The notes: generated by a model from the letters alone, not told the origin. Shown: positions 7,524 to 16,447, counted from the stretch's first letter. The stretch is 64,000 nt of DNA from Symbiobacterium terraclitae (GCF_017874315.1 NZ_JAGGLG010000005.1:62001-126000); one strand, 5' to 3'. Numbers and translations: made by a program.

Positions 7524-8558
7524 CTACCTCCCCTCGATGCGGATCCGCGGATCCAGCAGGCCGTAGAGCAGGTCAGCCAGCAGGTTGGCGGCGACCACGC
7601 TCGTACAGATGATGATGAAGATCGCCTGCATCACCGGGTAGTCGCGGGAGGTGAGGGCCGAGGACAGCTTCATCCCGATACCCTGGTAGGTGAAGACCGA
7701 TTCGATGAGCGTGGACCCGCCCACGACGAAGCCGATCGAGATCGCCAGGGACGTGAAGAGCGGCAGCACGGCGTTCCGGCCCACATAGGCGGTGGCGATG
7801 CGCTGGTCACTGAGGCCCCGGGCCCGGGCAACCATCACGTAGTCCTCGCCCAGGGTGGCCATCGTGCTGGAGCGCATGGCCAGCATCCAGTTGCCCACGG
7901 TGGTGACCACGTACGTGATGATGGGCAGGGCGGCGTGGTAGAGCGCATCGCTCAGGAAGGCCCACGACCACTCCGGGTGGACGCCGGGGGAGAGCGAGCC
8001 CCGCACCGCGGCCACGTCGAACCACTTCCAGCGCACGCCAAAGTAGACGATGATCAGCACGCCGACGATGTAGTTGGGCACCGCCGAGATGATCGACGCG
8101 AGCGAGGTCAGAACATGGTCCAGCAGCGTGTTGCGGCGGTAGGCTGTCACCGTGCCCAGCAGGATGCCGAGCACGAAACTGGTGACCAGCGAGACGGAGA
8201 CGACGAACAGCGTCCAGGGCAGGAACCGCAGGATCAGGTCGCTGACGGGCGTGCGGGTGGACACGATGGACATGCCGAAGTCGCCGTGCAGCAGGCTCCA
8301 GATGTAGTCGAGGTACTGGAGCCACAGCGGCTTGTCGAGGTCGATCTGGTAGAGGGCGGCGGCCATCTGCTGCGCCTCGATGAGCGGAACGCCCTGGGCC
8401 AGCTGCTGGGATATGTAGATGTCGAGGGGGTTGCCCGGCATCAGGCGGATCAGGAAGAACGTCAGCGTCGTGACGACGAAGATGGTCAGGAGCGCCTTGA
8501 CCACCCGCCGGAGGTAGTAGCTCCGCCACACCTTCCGCAGCGTTTCGGAGAGGGCCAT
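7524..8558 (-). CDS. Oligopeptide ABC transporter permease, OppB/DppB type (importer 1)
   Basis: 344-aa permease and first gene of the importer 1 operon. Start: ATG at 8558 (MALSETLRK), 9 bases after GGGAGG; the open frame upstream to 8624 lacks a ribosome binding site and runs through the operator. OppB features: RLMPGNPLD after the first transmembrane helix, a periplasmic insertion, EDYVMVARARGLSDQRI (EAA loop, about 260) and FTYQGIGMKL near the C-terminus. The leader carries a TGGTATATACA operator at 8594-8606, so expression of the whole operon down to the binding protein is probably under NagR. Confidence 0.92.
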   Translation of the reverse strand: MALSETLRKVWRSYYLRRVVKALLTIFVVTTLTFFLIRLMPGNPLDIYISQQLAQGVPLIEAQQMAAALYQIDLDKPLWLQYLDYIWSLLHGDFGMSIVSTRTPVSDLILRFLPWTLFVVSVSLVTSFVLGILLGTVTAYRRNTLLDHVLTSLASIISAVPNYIVGVLIIVYFGVRWKWFDVAAVRGSLSPGVHPEWSWAFLSDALYHAALPIITYVVTTVGNWMLAMRSSTMATLGEDYVMVARARGLSDQRIATAYVGRNAVLPLFTSLAISIGFVVGGSTLIESVFTYQGIGMKLSSALTSRDYPVMQAIFIIICTSVVAANLLADLLYGLLDPRIRIEGR

Positions 8559-8593
8559 CCTCTCAGTCCTCCCTGGCTGGGTCTGCCACGCAA

Positions 8594-8606
8594 ATGGTAT
8601 ATACAT
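8594..8606. promoter_or_regulatory. NagR/GntR-type operator upstream of importer 1
   Basis: ATGGTATATACAT, a 13-base near-palindrome like the operators of NagR/YvoA and DasR regulators (family pattern TGGTnTAnACCA). It sits 36 bases upstream of the oppB start. Very similar motifs lie at 11204, 20504 and in front of the regulator gene. Confidence 0.65.
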
Positions 8607-8694
8607 GTTTGACGACTCGTGCAATAATCCTCCTTCTTTCCTGTGAATTCGCGGTGTTCATACTCTTACTCCGCCTCACGTGCTTTCGAGGCAT

Positions 8695-8741
8695 TAAGAA
8701 AAGCACCCCCCATATGGTCAGTCCCTGTGACCATTCTGGGG
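8695..8741 (-). terminator. Intrinsic terminator of the GH4 gene
   Basis: ATGGTCA (8714-8720) pairs with TGACCAT (8728-8734), extended by CCCC/GGGG on the outside. On the minus strand the stem is followed by GTGCTTTTCTT. Confidence 0.65.
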
Positions 8742-8796
8742 AGTGCAGGATAATCCGGACGGCCGCCGAGATGGGGTGCGGGGGCTTTCCCCCTCT

Positions 8797-10101
8797 CTAT
8801 CTGCCCGCGAACTGCGGCAGGTAGCGGGCGTGGGCGGCGGACATCTCGGCCCAGAGCTGCTTCGCCACCGCCACCGAGGGGACCAGCGGGTTGGCGGCCA
8901 GCGCCTGCAGCGCCAGCGACGGGTCGCCGCTCACCGCCGCCGCGATGGTCAGCTCCTCGTACGCCTTCACGTGCTGCAGCAGCCCCCTGAGCTGCGGCGG
9001 CAGGTGGCCGACGGTGAGCGGGACGGCCCCGTGGGCGCCCACCAGGGCGCTGACCTCGACGGCCGCCTCGCCGGGCAGGTCGGCCAGGGCCCCGTTGTTC
9101 CGGGTATTGACGGCGTGGACCTCCCGCCGGTCGTTGGCGATCGCATCGATCAGGGAGACCGCGGCCTCCGAGTAGTGGGCCCCGCCGCGCTTGGCCAGCT
9201 CGGGCGGCTTGACGTCGAGGCCCGGGTCGCTGTACTTCCGGAACAGCTCGGCCTCGGTCCGCTTCACCACCTCGGCCCGGGTGCCCTGGCCGCCCGCGGC
9301 CTCGATCTCCTTCTGCAGCATTTCGGGGAGCATGTAGAAGTACCGGTGATACGGGCACGGCATGTAGCCCATCCCCAGGAGGAACTCCCGGTCGTAGGGG
9401 AGCGCCGCCACGTTGGCGGGCGTGCCCGCCGCCGGGGCCATCGCCTCCAGCACCCGGGCGGTGACGTCCCGGCCGTCCAGGTAGACCCTGGCCCAGACCA
9501 GGTGATTGAGCCCCATGAACTGCAGGAAGACCCGGGAGGGCTCGACCCCCAGGATGTTGGCCGCGGCGATCGTCATGTTGATCGGGTTGTTGCACAGGCC
9601 CAGCACGCGGACGCGGCTGTGGCGCAGCACCGCCTCGGTCAGGATGCCCGCGGGGTTGGTGAAGTTGATCAGCCACGCGCCGGGCGCCACCTTTTCCATG
9701 TCCCGGCACACGTCCAGGATGACGGGGATGGTGCGCAGCGCCTTGAAGAAGCCGCCAGCCCCGGTGGTCTCCTGGCCGAGGGCGCCGTACTTCAGCGGAA
9801 TCCGCTCATCCAGCGCCCGGGCGTCCAGGCCGCCCACCCGGAACTGGGAGACGACGAAGTCCACCCCCTCCAGCGCGGCGCGCCGGTCGAAGTGCACCGA
9901 CACCCTCGCCTGCATTCCCGCCCGGTCCAGCATGCGCCGGGTGAGCCCGGCGATGATCTCCACCTTCTCCCGCCCCTCGGGCACGTCCACCAGCCGCAGC
10001 TCGGCCAGGGGCAGCGCCTCCCGCCGCTGGATGAACCCGTCGACCAGCTCCGGGGTGTAGCTCGAACCGCCGCCGATGACGGCGACCTTCAGCGTCTTCA
10101 C
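8797..10101 (-). CDS. Glycoside hydrolase family 4, 6-phospho-beta-glycosidase type
   Basis: 434-aa GH4 enzyme; this family uses NAD+ and a divalent metal and cleaves by redox-assisted elimination. The dinucleotide fold begins VAVIGGGSSYTPEL (6-19). QETTG (110-114), NFTNPAG (146-152), the metal-binding motif CNNP (170-173) and GLNH (197-200) are present. A CN(N/V)P motif is what GH4 6-phospho-beta-glucosidases carry, as opposed to the alpha-specific or galactosidase members. The neighbouring BadF-type kinase (12 bases upstream, same operon) and the GlcNAc setting suggest it may split a phosphorylated N-acetyl-glucosamine disaccharide; that is inference. Length is normal for the family. Confidence 0.88.
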   Translation of the reverse strand: MKTLKVAVIGGGSSYTPELVDGFIQRREALPLAELRLVDVPEGREKVEIIAGLTRRMLDRAGMQARVSVHFDRRAALEGVDFVVSQFRVGGLDARALDERIPLKYGALGQETTGAGGFFKALRTIPVILDVCRDMEKVAPGAWLINFTNPAGILTEAVLRHSRVRVLGLCNNPINMTIAAANILGVEPSRVFLQFMGLNHLVWARVYLDGRDVTARVLEAMAPAAGTPANVAALPYDREFLLGMGYMPCPYHRYFYMLPEMLQKEIEAAGGQGTRAEVVKRTEAELFRKYSDPGLDVKPPELAKRGGAHYSEAAVSLIDAIANDRREVHAVNTRNNGALADLPGEAAVEVSALVGAHGAVPLTVGHLPPQLRGLLQHVKAYEELTIAAAVSGDPSLALQALAANPLVPSVAVAKQLWAEMSAAHARYLPQFAGR

Positions 10102-10113
10102 CGAGACCCCTCC

Positions 10114-11121
10114 CTATACGTTCGTTTCCTGATTCAGCGGCAGATCGGGCGGCATGGTGGCGGCCAGCCGCTCGCAGACGGAATCCGTCGCCTCCAGCCC
10201 CGCCCGTTCCAGGGCGAGGAGCCAGGCGCCCACCACGGGCTCGAAGCGGGGCCGGATGAGGCGCGCCCGCGGGGCGACCCGGTGCACCTCGAGCCGGAAG
10301 GCGTCGACGAGGAGCGGGTTGTTCCCCTTCCAGGTGGAGCCGGCGAGCACCACCTCCACCTCCTCGTCGCACAGGTTCAGCTGGCGGATCACGCCGCCCA
10401 CCGACCGGCCCATCCGGCGGCCCATCTCGATCAGGGCCTCCTGCGCGGCCTGGTCGCCGCGGTTGGCCGCCTCGAAGACCAGCGGCGCCAGGGCAAAGAT
10501 CCGCCCGCGCTCGATCTGGCCCCGGTACAGCTTCTCCCGCAGGTCGTCGACGTCCGCCGCCCCGAGGGCCGCCAGCACCGGCCCGGTGAGCGCCGTCTCC
10601 ACGCCGCGCTGCTCCGCAGCCAGGAAGACCGCCGCCACCGCGGCGCGACCCAGGTCGGCCCCGCCGCCGTAGTCGCCGAAGAGGCCGCCGAGGCCCCCCA
10701 CCTGCACCTCCCGGCCGTCCTTGCCGATACCGGCCTGGTTGGTGCCGGTGCCGCAGATGGAGACGACGCCCCACCGGCCGGTCAGGCCCGCCCGCAGGCC
10801 GGCGAAGCTGTCGTTGTGGACGGAGAATCGCATGTCCGGCCACCGCTCCTGGATGGCCTCCTCCAGCATCGCGTAATCGCAGGGCAGGTCCGCCCCCGCC
10901 AGGCAGAAGGCGGCGTGGTGAACCTCGCCGGGGGCGAGGCCGCCCGCCGCGAGGGCCTCCTCCACCGCCCGGGCGATCGAGGCCATCGCGAGCGGGAGCC
11001 CGCCCTGTGACTGGTGGTTCCCCGTTCCGCCCTTGCCCAGGCCGATCAGGCGGCCCGACTCGTCGCCCAGGAGCGCATAGGTCTTGGTGGCACCGGCATC
11101 GATGCCGAGAAAATAGCGCAT
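10114..11121 (-). CDS. BadF/BcrA-type kinase, probable N-acetylglucosamine kinase
   Basis: 335-aa member of the BadF/BadG/BcrA/BcrD ATPase family, which includes eukaryotic-type GlcNAc kinase and MurK. The ASKHA fold is seen as the phosphate-1 motif GIDAGATKTYALLGD (6-20), GKGGTGNH (about 29-36), the phosphate-2 loop ICGTGTNQAG (about 122-131) and the adenosine motif VVLAGSTWKGN. Start: ATG at 11121, 9 bases after GGAGG. It is the first gene of a two-gene operon with the GH4 enzyme and has a NagR-type operator 83 bases upstream. The expected reaction is ATP-dependent 6-phosphorylation of an N-acetyl amino sugar or its disaccharide; the exact substrate is not shown by sequence. Confidence 0.82.
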   Translation of the reverse strand: MRYFLGIDAGATKTYALLGDESGRLIGLGKGGTGNHQSQGGLPLAMASIARAVEEALAAGGLAPGEVHHAAFCLAGADLPCDYAMLEEAIQERWPDMRFSVHNDSFAGLRAGLTGRWGVVSICGTGTNQAGIGKDGREVQVGGLGGLFGDYGGGADLGRAAVAAVFLAAEQRGVETALTGPVLAALGAADVDDLREKLYRGQIERGRIFALAPLVFEAANRGDQAAQEALIEMGRRMGRSVGGVIRQLNLCDEEVEVVLAGSTWKGNNPLLVDAFRLEVHRVAPRARLIRPRFEPVVGAWLLALERAGLEATDSVCERLAATMPPDLPLNQETNV

Positions 11122-11203
11122 GTTCGCAGCCTCCGTTGCACAGAATGGCCCGATGTGGTTGCGACGGTTGCCGTACGGCAGGATTCACCCTGCGTGAACA
11201 GAA

Positions 11204-11216
11204 CTGGTATATACAT
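11204..11216. promoter_or_regulatory. NagR-type operator between kinase/GH4 and GH20 genes
   Basis: CTGGTATATACAT, matching the site at 8594. It lies in the 224-base divergent region between the kinase start (11121) and the GH20 start (11346), so it could act on both directions. Confidence 0.65.
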
Positions 11217-11345
11217 CTTCCCCGTTCCTGTTTGACAGCGAGGACCGAAACCCTCCCGCCGGATGAACCGATTATCAGTTCCGCATGCTGCCAGAGGTAC
11301 GCGTGCCTGCGCCGGCTCCCGACCCCATCTGTGGAGGTGTATCCC

Positions 11346-13211
11346 ATGCTGCACAGCCCCGCACTGGTACCGGCCCCGCGCCAGCTGACCTGCGGCGAGC
11401 GGGCCGTACGGGTCCCTGATGAACTCTGGGTGGTCGTCGCCGGCCACCACCAGGAGCTCCTCCCCGTCCTGCGCAGCTTCCAGGAGTCCGTCTCGGCCGG
11501 TGTCGGCGTCGCCGTGCGCCTGACCGCGAGCCCCAGGGGCCTGGAGGAGCGGTTCCATGTGGCCGTTCTGGTCGGCGACCGCGCGGTGACCCACCCGCAG
11601 GGTTACCGGCTGGCGGTGGCGCCCGAGGGCATCCGCCTGGATGCCGCCACGCCGCAGGGCGCCGCGTACGGCCTGGCCACGCTGAAGCAGATCCTGGCCA
11701 CCGGCCGGGAGGTGCCGGAGCTTCAGATCGACGACTATCCGGACTTCGCCCGGCGGGGCGTGATGCTGGACATCAGCCGGGGCAAGGTGCCCACGATGGA
11801 GCGCCTCTTCCGCTTCGTGGACCTGCTGGCCGACCTGAAGGTCAACGAGTTCCAGCTCTACACCGAGCACACCTTCGCCTACCGGGAGCACCGGGAGGTC
11901 TGGCAGGCCTACTCGCCCATGACCGGCGAGCAGATCATGCTCCTCGACCGGTACTGCCGGGAGCGGTTCATCGACCTGGTGCCCAACCAGAACTCCTTCG
12001 GCCACATGACGCCTTGGCTGATCCACCCCCGCTACCAGCACATGGCAGAGGCGCCCGACGGGTTCGAGCTGCCCTGGGGCGGCCGCCGGGACGAGCCGTT
12101 CTCGCTCTCGCCGGCCGAGCCCTCGGTCATCCCGTTCCTGGCGGGGCTCTACGACGAGCTCCTGCCGCACTTCACCAGCCAGTACTTCAATGTTGGCTGC
12201 GACGAGACCTTCGACCTGGGCCAGGGCCGCTCGAAAAAGGCGGTGGCGGAGCGGGGAGAGCATGCCGTCTACCTCGAGCAGCTGCTGAAGATCTACCGCC
12301 TGGTGGCCGAGCGGGGCCGCACGATGCAGTTCTGGGGCGACATCATCATCAAGTACCCCGAGGCGGTGGCCCAGCTGCCCAAGGACGTCATCGCGCTGGA
12401 GTGGGGCTACGAGGCGGACCACCCCTTCGACGCCCACTGCGCCGAGTACGCGCGGGCGGGCGTGCCGTTCTACGTGTGCCCCGGCACGTCGACCTGGATG
12501 TCGCTGGTGGGGCGGACCGAGAACGCCCTGGGCAACATGCGGAATGCGGCGGAAAGCGGGCTGAAGCACGGGGCGGCGGGCTACCTCAACACCATCTGGG
12601 GCGATTACGGCCACCAGGACTACGAGCCGGTCGTCTACCTGCCCGTGGCCTACGGCGCCGGGGTGAGCTGGGCGTTCACGGCCAACCGGGACCGCGATGT
12701 GCGGCCTTTCCTCAACCAGCTGCTCTTCCGCGATGCCGCCGGCGCCATCGGCGACGTGCTGCACGACCTCGGCAACACCTACCTGGCCGCCGGGCCGCTC
12801 CTGCACAACTCCACCGCCCTGGGGCGGCTGTTCCACAGCGCCGCGGCGTGGCGCACGTGGAAGCCGCTCGCCGAGTGCGACTTCGCGGCGCAGGAGCAGG
12901 CGGTGCGGCAGGCGGCGGCCGGCCTCGAGCGGGCGGACCTGCGCACGGCCGACGGCCCCCTGGTCATGCGGGAGATGCGCAACAGCGTGCGCCTCCTGCT
13001 CCTGCTCTGCGACCTGGGTCGCACCCTGCAGGGCGTCCAGAGGGGAGAGCGGCCGGCCACGGGGAAGGTGCAGCAGCTCGTCCGGGAACTGGACGAGGTC
13101 GCCTACGAGCACCGGGAGCTCTGGCTGCAGCGTAACCGGCCGGGCGGCCTGGAGGAGATGAGCATGAAGCCCTTCCGCGCCTGGCGGCAGGAGCTGCAGA
13201 AACTGGGCTGA
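11346..13211 (+). CDS. Beta-N-acetylhexosaminidase, GH20
   Basis: 621-aa glycoside hydrolase family 20 enzyme that removes terminal GlcNAc/GalNAc by substrate-assisted catalysis. An N-terminal GH20b-like domain (about 1-130) contains GYRLAVAPEGIRLDA and AAYGLATLKQIL; the catalytic TIM barrel starts at RRGVMLDISRGKVPT (about 137). The catalytic Asp-Glu pair is D286-E287 in GCDETFD. Trp-rich segments (FWGDIIIKYP, TIWGDYGH) line the acetamido pocket. Start: ATG at 11346 with GGAGGTG 6 bases upstream; the longer frame to 11007 is not coding. There is no signal peptide, so it acts on imported oligosaccharides in the cytoplasm. It is divergent from the kinase/GH4 operon and shares its operator region. 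Confidence 0.88.
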   Translation: MLHSPALVPAPRQLTCGERAVRVPDELWVVVAGHHQELLPVLRSFQESVSAGVGVAVRLTASPRGLEERFHVAVLVGDRAVTHPQGYRLAVAPEGIRLDAATPQGAAYGLATLKQILATGREVPELQIDDYPDFARRGVMLDISRGKVPTMERLFRFVDLLADLKVNEFQLYTEHTFAYREHREVWQAYSPMTGEQIMLLDRYCRERFIDLVPNQNSFGHMTPWLIHPRYQHMAEAPDGFELPWGGRRDEPFSLSPAEPSVIPFLAGLYDELLPHFTSQYFNVGCDETFDLGQGRSKKAVAERGEHAVYLEQLLKIYRLVAERGRTMQFWGDIIIKYPEAVAQLPKDVIALEWGYEADHPFDAHCAEYARAGVPFYVCPGTSTWMSLVGRTENALGNMRNAAESGLKHGAAGYLNTIWGDYGHQDYEPVVYLPVAYGAGVSWAFTANRDRDVRPFLNQLLFRDAAGAIGDVLHDLGNTYLAAGPLLHNSTALGRLFHSAAAWRTWKPLAECDFAAQEQAVRQAAAGLERADLRTADGPLVMREMRNSVRLLLLLCDLGRTLQGVQRGERPATGKVQQLVRELDEVAYEHRELWLQRNRPGGLEEMSMKPFRAWRQELQKLG

Positions 13212-13236
13212 GCGGCCCGCGGCGGCGGGTGAAGGC

Positions 13237-13269
13237 GGGGCTGCCCGGCGGTCGGCGCCAGGCAGCCCC
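13237..13269. terminator. Hairpin between convergent GH20 and namZ genes
   Basis: GGGGCTGCC (13237-13245) pairs with GGCAGCCCC (13261-13269) around a 15-base loop. It is placed between convergent stops and probably serves both. Confidence 0.6.
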
Positions 13270-13280
13270 GGTCAGGTGGG

Positions 13281-14438
13281 CTACCGATAGAGATGGTACG
13301 CGGCCGACTCGGCGGCGAACCGGCGGGACTCCTCCTCCCACCGCGCCAGCACGTCCTCCAGGGGCAGTTCCCCCTCCGCAGCCCGGTAGAGCAGGTCGGA
13401 GCCGCTCAGCCGGTCGAGGGAGCGGATGCGGCCCCAGGAGACCCACTCGAACTTGCCGGGGTGGAGCCTGCGTACGGCCTCGACCACGTGGGCGCCCAGG
13501 GCCACGGGGCGCACGGCCGCCCGGTCGACCACGTGGATCTGCACGCCCCGGCAGTGCTCGCCCTTGTGCTTGGACGTCCACGGGGTGAAGTAGGTGGGCC
13601 GGAACAGGACCCCCGGCAGGTTGCGCCGGCTGAGCTCGGCGACGGTCTTCCGCTCATCCAGCCACGGTGCGCCGAAGACCTGGAACGGCAGCGCCGTGCC
13701 CCGGCCCTCGGAGAGGTTCGTCCCCTCCAGGAAGCAGAGGCCGGGGTAGAGCGTGAGCATCTCCAGGCCGTTGGCCGCCGGGCTGGGCGGGACGAAGGGC
13801 AGACCCGTCTCGTCCCACCACATGGCGCGCCGCCAGCCGTCCACCGGCACGACGGTGAGGTCGCAGCCGATGCCGAACCGGTCGTTGATCCAGGTGGCGA
13901 TCTCGCCGTGGGTGAGGCCGTGGCGGGTGGCCACGGGGTAGAGCCCGACGAAGGACTCCAGCCCGGGCTGCACCACGCCGCCCTCCACCTGCACGCCGCC
14001 GATGGGGTTCGGGCGGTCCAGCACCACCAGCCGCTTGCCGTTCTCCGCGGCGGCCTGCATGCAGTAGGCCAGGGTCCAGGTGTAGGTGTAGAACCGCACC
14101 CCTGCGTCCTGCAGGTCGAAGAGGAGCACGTCGACGTCCCGGAGCATCTCCGGCGTCGGCTTGCGGGTCTCGCCGTACAGGCTGTGAACCGGGAGCCCGG
14201 TCACCGGGTCCACCGAGCTGCCGACCTTCTCGCCCGCGGCGGCGTCGCCCCGGATGCCGTGCTCGGGCGAGAAGAGCGCCGTCACCTGCACCTCGGGATC
14301 CGCCGCCAGCAGGTCGATGATGGACTCCAGCCGGCTGTTCACGCCGGTGTGATTGGTCACGATGCCCACCCGGGACCCCCTGAGCAGGTCCCTGCGGTCG
14401 GCGAGCAGCACCTCGTTGCCGAGTCTGACCCTTGCCAT
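13281..14438 (-). CDS. namZ: Exo-beta-N-acetylmuramidase NamZ (DUF1343, GH171)
   Basis: 385-aa DUF1343 protein, homologous to Bacillus subtilis YbbC/NamZ, which releases MurNAc from the non-reducing end of peptidoglycan fragments. Recognisable segments: VGIVTNHTGVN (about 24-34), LFSPEHGIRGDAAAGE (about 56-71), PVHSLYG, FDLQDAGVRFYTYTWTL (about 111-127), DRPNPIGG (about 146-153) and EGTNLSEGRGT (about 242-252). The Bacillus enzyme is secreted; this one has no signal peptide, so like the GH20 and NagZ here it probably works on imported fragments. Start ATG at 14438. In B. subtilis namZ is clustered with murQ, amlE and nagZ; all these functions are present in this window, which supports the assignment. 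Confidence 0.88.
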   Translation of the reverse strand: MARVRLGNEVLLADRRDLLRGSRVGIVTNHTGVNSRLESIIDLLAADPEVQVTALFSPEHGIRGDAAAGEKVGSSVDPVTGLPVHSLYGETRKPTPEMLRDVDVLLFDLQDAGVRFYTYTWTLAYCMQAAAENGKRLVVLDRPNPIGGVQVEGGVVQPGLESFVGLYPVATRHGLTHGEIATWINDRFGIGCDLTVVPVDGWRRAMWWDETGLPFVPPSPAANGLEMLTLYPGLCFLEGTNLSEGRGTALPFQVFGAPWLDERKTVAELSRRNLPGVLFRPTYFTPWTSKHKGEHCRGVQIHVVDRAAVRPVALGAHVVEAVRRLHPGKFEWVSWGRIRSLDRLSGSDLLYRAAEGELPLEDVLARWEEESRRFAAESAAYHLYR

Positions 14439-14514
14439 TCGCTATCCCTCGTCTCTGCATAGATCTGACTGAGGCGGGCCGCCTGCGTCCGCCGTGTGAG
14501 GAGTTGACGGAACG

Positions 14515-15669
14515 ATGACCGGAGTACCCTTCGCCGACGGCCTGCAGGCCACCCGCTGGCCCCGCGGCCTGCGCCCGGCGGGCCCCGCGGAGGCGGGCTT
14601 CGATCCCGGGCGGCTGGAGCGGGCCTTCGGCCTGCTGGAGGCGGAGATCGCCGCGGGGCAGCTGCCGGGAGCGGTGGCCGTGATCGCCCGGGACGGCGCC
14701 GTGGCGGCGCACCGGGCCCTGGGCTGGGCGGCGGTGCACCCCGCGCGGCGCCCCATGGCGCCCGACACCCTCTTCGACCTGGCCTCGCTCACCAAGGTGA
14801 TGGCGACCCTGCCCGCGGTCCTGCTGCTGATCGACCGCGGCGAGATCCGGCTCGACGACCCGCTGCACCTGTTCTTCCCCGAGTACCGCGGGGAGGGGCG
14901 CGAGGAGATCCGCATCCGCCACCTGCTCACCCACACCGCCGGCTTCCCCCCGGGCAGCCCGGTCCTGCGGGAGCCGGCCGGGAGCCGTGCGGAGCGCATC
15001 GCCCGCCTCGCCTCGGTGCCGCTGCAGGCGCCGCCGGGCAGCCGGATCATCTACAGCGATCTCGGGTTCATCCTGCTGGGCGAGCTGGTGGCGAAGGTGA
15101 GCGGCCAGCCGCTGGACCGGTTCGTACGGGAACAGGTCCACCGGCCGCTCGGCCTCGTGCACGCCGGCTACCTGCCCTCCGGAGACCGCGCCCGCTCCGC
15201 GGCGGCCACCGAGTACCGGGAGCGGCTGGGCCGCCACCAGTGCGGCGAGGTGCACGACGAGAACGCCACGGCGCTGGGCGGCGTGGCGGGCCACGCCGGC
15301 CTCTTCGCCACCGCCCCGGAGGTCGCGGCCTACGGGCAGATGTGGCTGGAAGGCGGCGCCGGGGTCCTGTCGCCCGCCGCAGTGGCCGCGGCCACCCGCG
15401 ACCAGACGCCCCACCTGCCGGGGCAGGAGCACCGGGGCCTCGGCTGGATCGTCGCCCGGGAGGACTCAGCAGGCCTGAGCTGCGGCGACCTGTTCAGCCC
15501 CGGCTCCTTCGGCCACACGGGGTTCACCGGCACCAGCCTCTGGATCGACCCCCACCGGCGCCTGGTGGTCGCCCTGCTGACCAACCGGGTGCACTTCGGC
15601 CGCACCGATCATATCCTCCGCCTGCGGCCCCGGTTCCACAACGCCGTGGCAGCGGCGGTCATCAGATGA
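14515..15669 (+). CDS. Serine hydrolase of the beta-lactamase/AmlE family (copy 1)
   Basis: 384-aa penicillin-binding-fold serine hydrolase. SLTK at 91-94 is the SxxK nucleophile motif; YSD in RIIYSDLGF (about 182) takes the place of YxN, and GHTGFTG near 335 corresponds to the third (KTG-like) motif. Start ATG at 14515 after GAGGAG. No signal peptide. The closest functional context is B. subtilis ybbE/amlE in the muropeptide recycling operon; a muropeptide or ester hydrolase role is inference. A second paralogue lies 3 kb away (17704-18861), with the same YSDLGFILLG and FGHTGFTGTSLWID segments, so the two arose by duplication. Confidence 0.82.
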   Translation: MTGVPFADGLQATRWPRGLRPAGPAEAGFDPGRLERAFGLLEAEIAAGQLPGAVAVIARDGAVAAHRALGWAAVHPARRPMAPDTLFDLASLTKVMATLPAVLLLIDRGEIRLDDPLHLFFPEYRGEGREEIRIRHLLTHTAGFPPGSPVLREPAGSRAERIARLASVPLQAPPGSRIIYSDLGFILLGELVAKVSGQPLDRFVREQVHRPLGLVHAGYLPSGDRARSAAATEYRERLGRHQCGEVHDENATALGGVAGHAGLFATAPEVAAYGQMWLEGGAGVLSPAAVAAATRDQTPHLPGQEHRGLGWIVAREDSAGLSCGDLFSPGSFGHTGFTGTSLWIDPHRRLVVALLTNRVHFGRTDHILRLRPRFHNAVAAAVIR

Positions 15670-15673
15670 AGGC

Positions 15674-15709
15674 CAGGACTGCCAGGGCAGGATCGCCCTG
15701 GCAGTCCTG
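15674..15709. terminator. Perfect 15-bp hairpin between convergent genes
   Basis: CAGGACTGCCAGGGC (15674-15688) pairs with GCCCTGGCAGTCCTG (15695-15709), six-base loop. A bidirectional terminator for the serine hydrolase and the PIG-L gene. Confidence 0.7.
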
Positions 15710-15715
15710 CATTGA

Positions 15716-16447
15716 CTACAGCTCGAACGGCAGCCGGTCGCCCGGGGCGTACTGCCGCAGGCCGCCCTTGGGCACCATCAGCGTGGCGGCGTACTTCCAG
15801 TTCAGGCCGCCGCCCAGGCAGCCCCGCATCCGGGCCAGCGACTTGTAGTAGTCGGCGTAGGGCCAGCCCGTCGCGCCGTTCCACAGGGCGAAGCTGGAGA
15901 GGGCGTCGCAGTACTGCTCGAAGATCGGCTCGGGAATGTTGACGTAGATGTCCGGCTCGTAGCCCTCCATGTCCTCCCAGTTCTCGGAGAAGTAGACCCG
16001 GCGGGTCCAGTGGGCCGGCTTGGACCGCTCAATGCGCTTGAGGGCGGCGAAGAAGTAGGCGTCCATGGCGATCTTGTGGGCGTGCCGGTGGTCGCGGTGC
16101 ATCGAGTTCTGCCAGTGGGTGATGAGCACGTCGGGCTTGATGTCGCGGATGATGTCGCAGACCTCGAGGGAGACCTCGTCGTTGTACGGCAGCTCCGCGT
16201 CCTTGTAGTTCAGGAAGATCGCCTCCGCGCCCAGCTTCCGGGCGCACTCGGCGGCCTCCCGCTTCTTCTGCTCGGCGTACTCCTCGGCAGAGAGGGTCGG
16301 GTGCCCCTTCTCGCCCGGGGTCAGGCTGAGCATGAAGGCCTTGTGGCCGGCGGCGGTGTACTTGGCCACGATCATCCCGGCGGCCAGCTCCTGGTCGGCC
16401 GCATGAGCCCCGATGGTCAGAATCCGCATCTCCCTTGGTTCAGCCAT
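15716..16447 (-). CDS. PIG-L/LmbE-family deacetylase homologue with altered active site
   Basis: 243-aa PIG-L-type protein; the family de-N-acetylates GlcNAc-containing substrates with a metal. The usual AHPDD motif reads AHAAD here (His15, Ala16, Ala17, Asp18): the metal-binding His and second Asp remain, but the position of the Asp that acts as general base in MshB-type enzymes is Ala. The second metal motif HRDH (117-120) is intact. So it may be inactive, use another base, or belong to a subfamily with different chemistry. ATG start at 16447 with GAGGAG 6 bases upstream. Last gene of the nagZ - serine hydrolase - anmK - PIG-L series. Confidence 0.82.
   Translation of the reverse strand: MAEPREMRILTIGAHAADQELAAGMIVAKYTAAGHKAFMLSLTPGEKGHPTLSAEEYAEQKKREAAECARKLGAEAIFLNYKDAELPYNDEVSLEVCDIIRDIKPDVLITHWQNSMHRDHRHAHKIAMDAYFFAALKRIERSKPAHWTRRVYFSENWEDMEGYEPDIYVNIPEPIFEQYCDALSSFALWNGATGWPYADYYKSLARMRGCLGGGLNWKYAATLMVPKGGLRQYAPGDRLPFEL

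Noticed and set aside
8743-11010. 755-codon plus-strand frame opposite GH4 and kinase genes
   Set aside because: Antisense of two well-supported genes; composition typical of GC-rich shadows.
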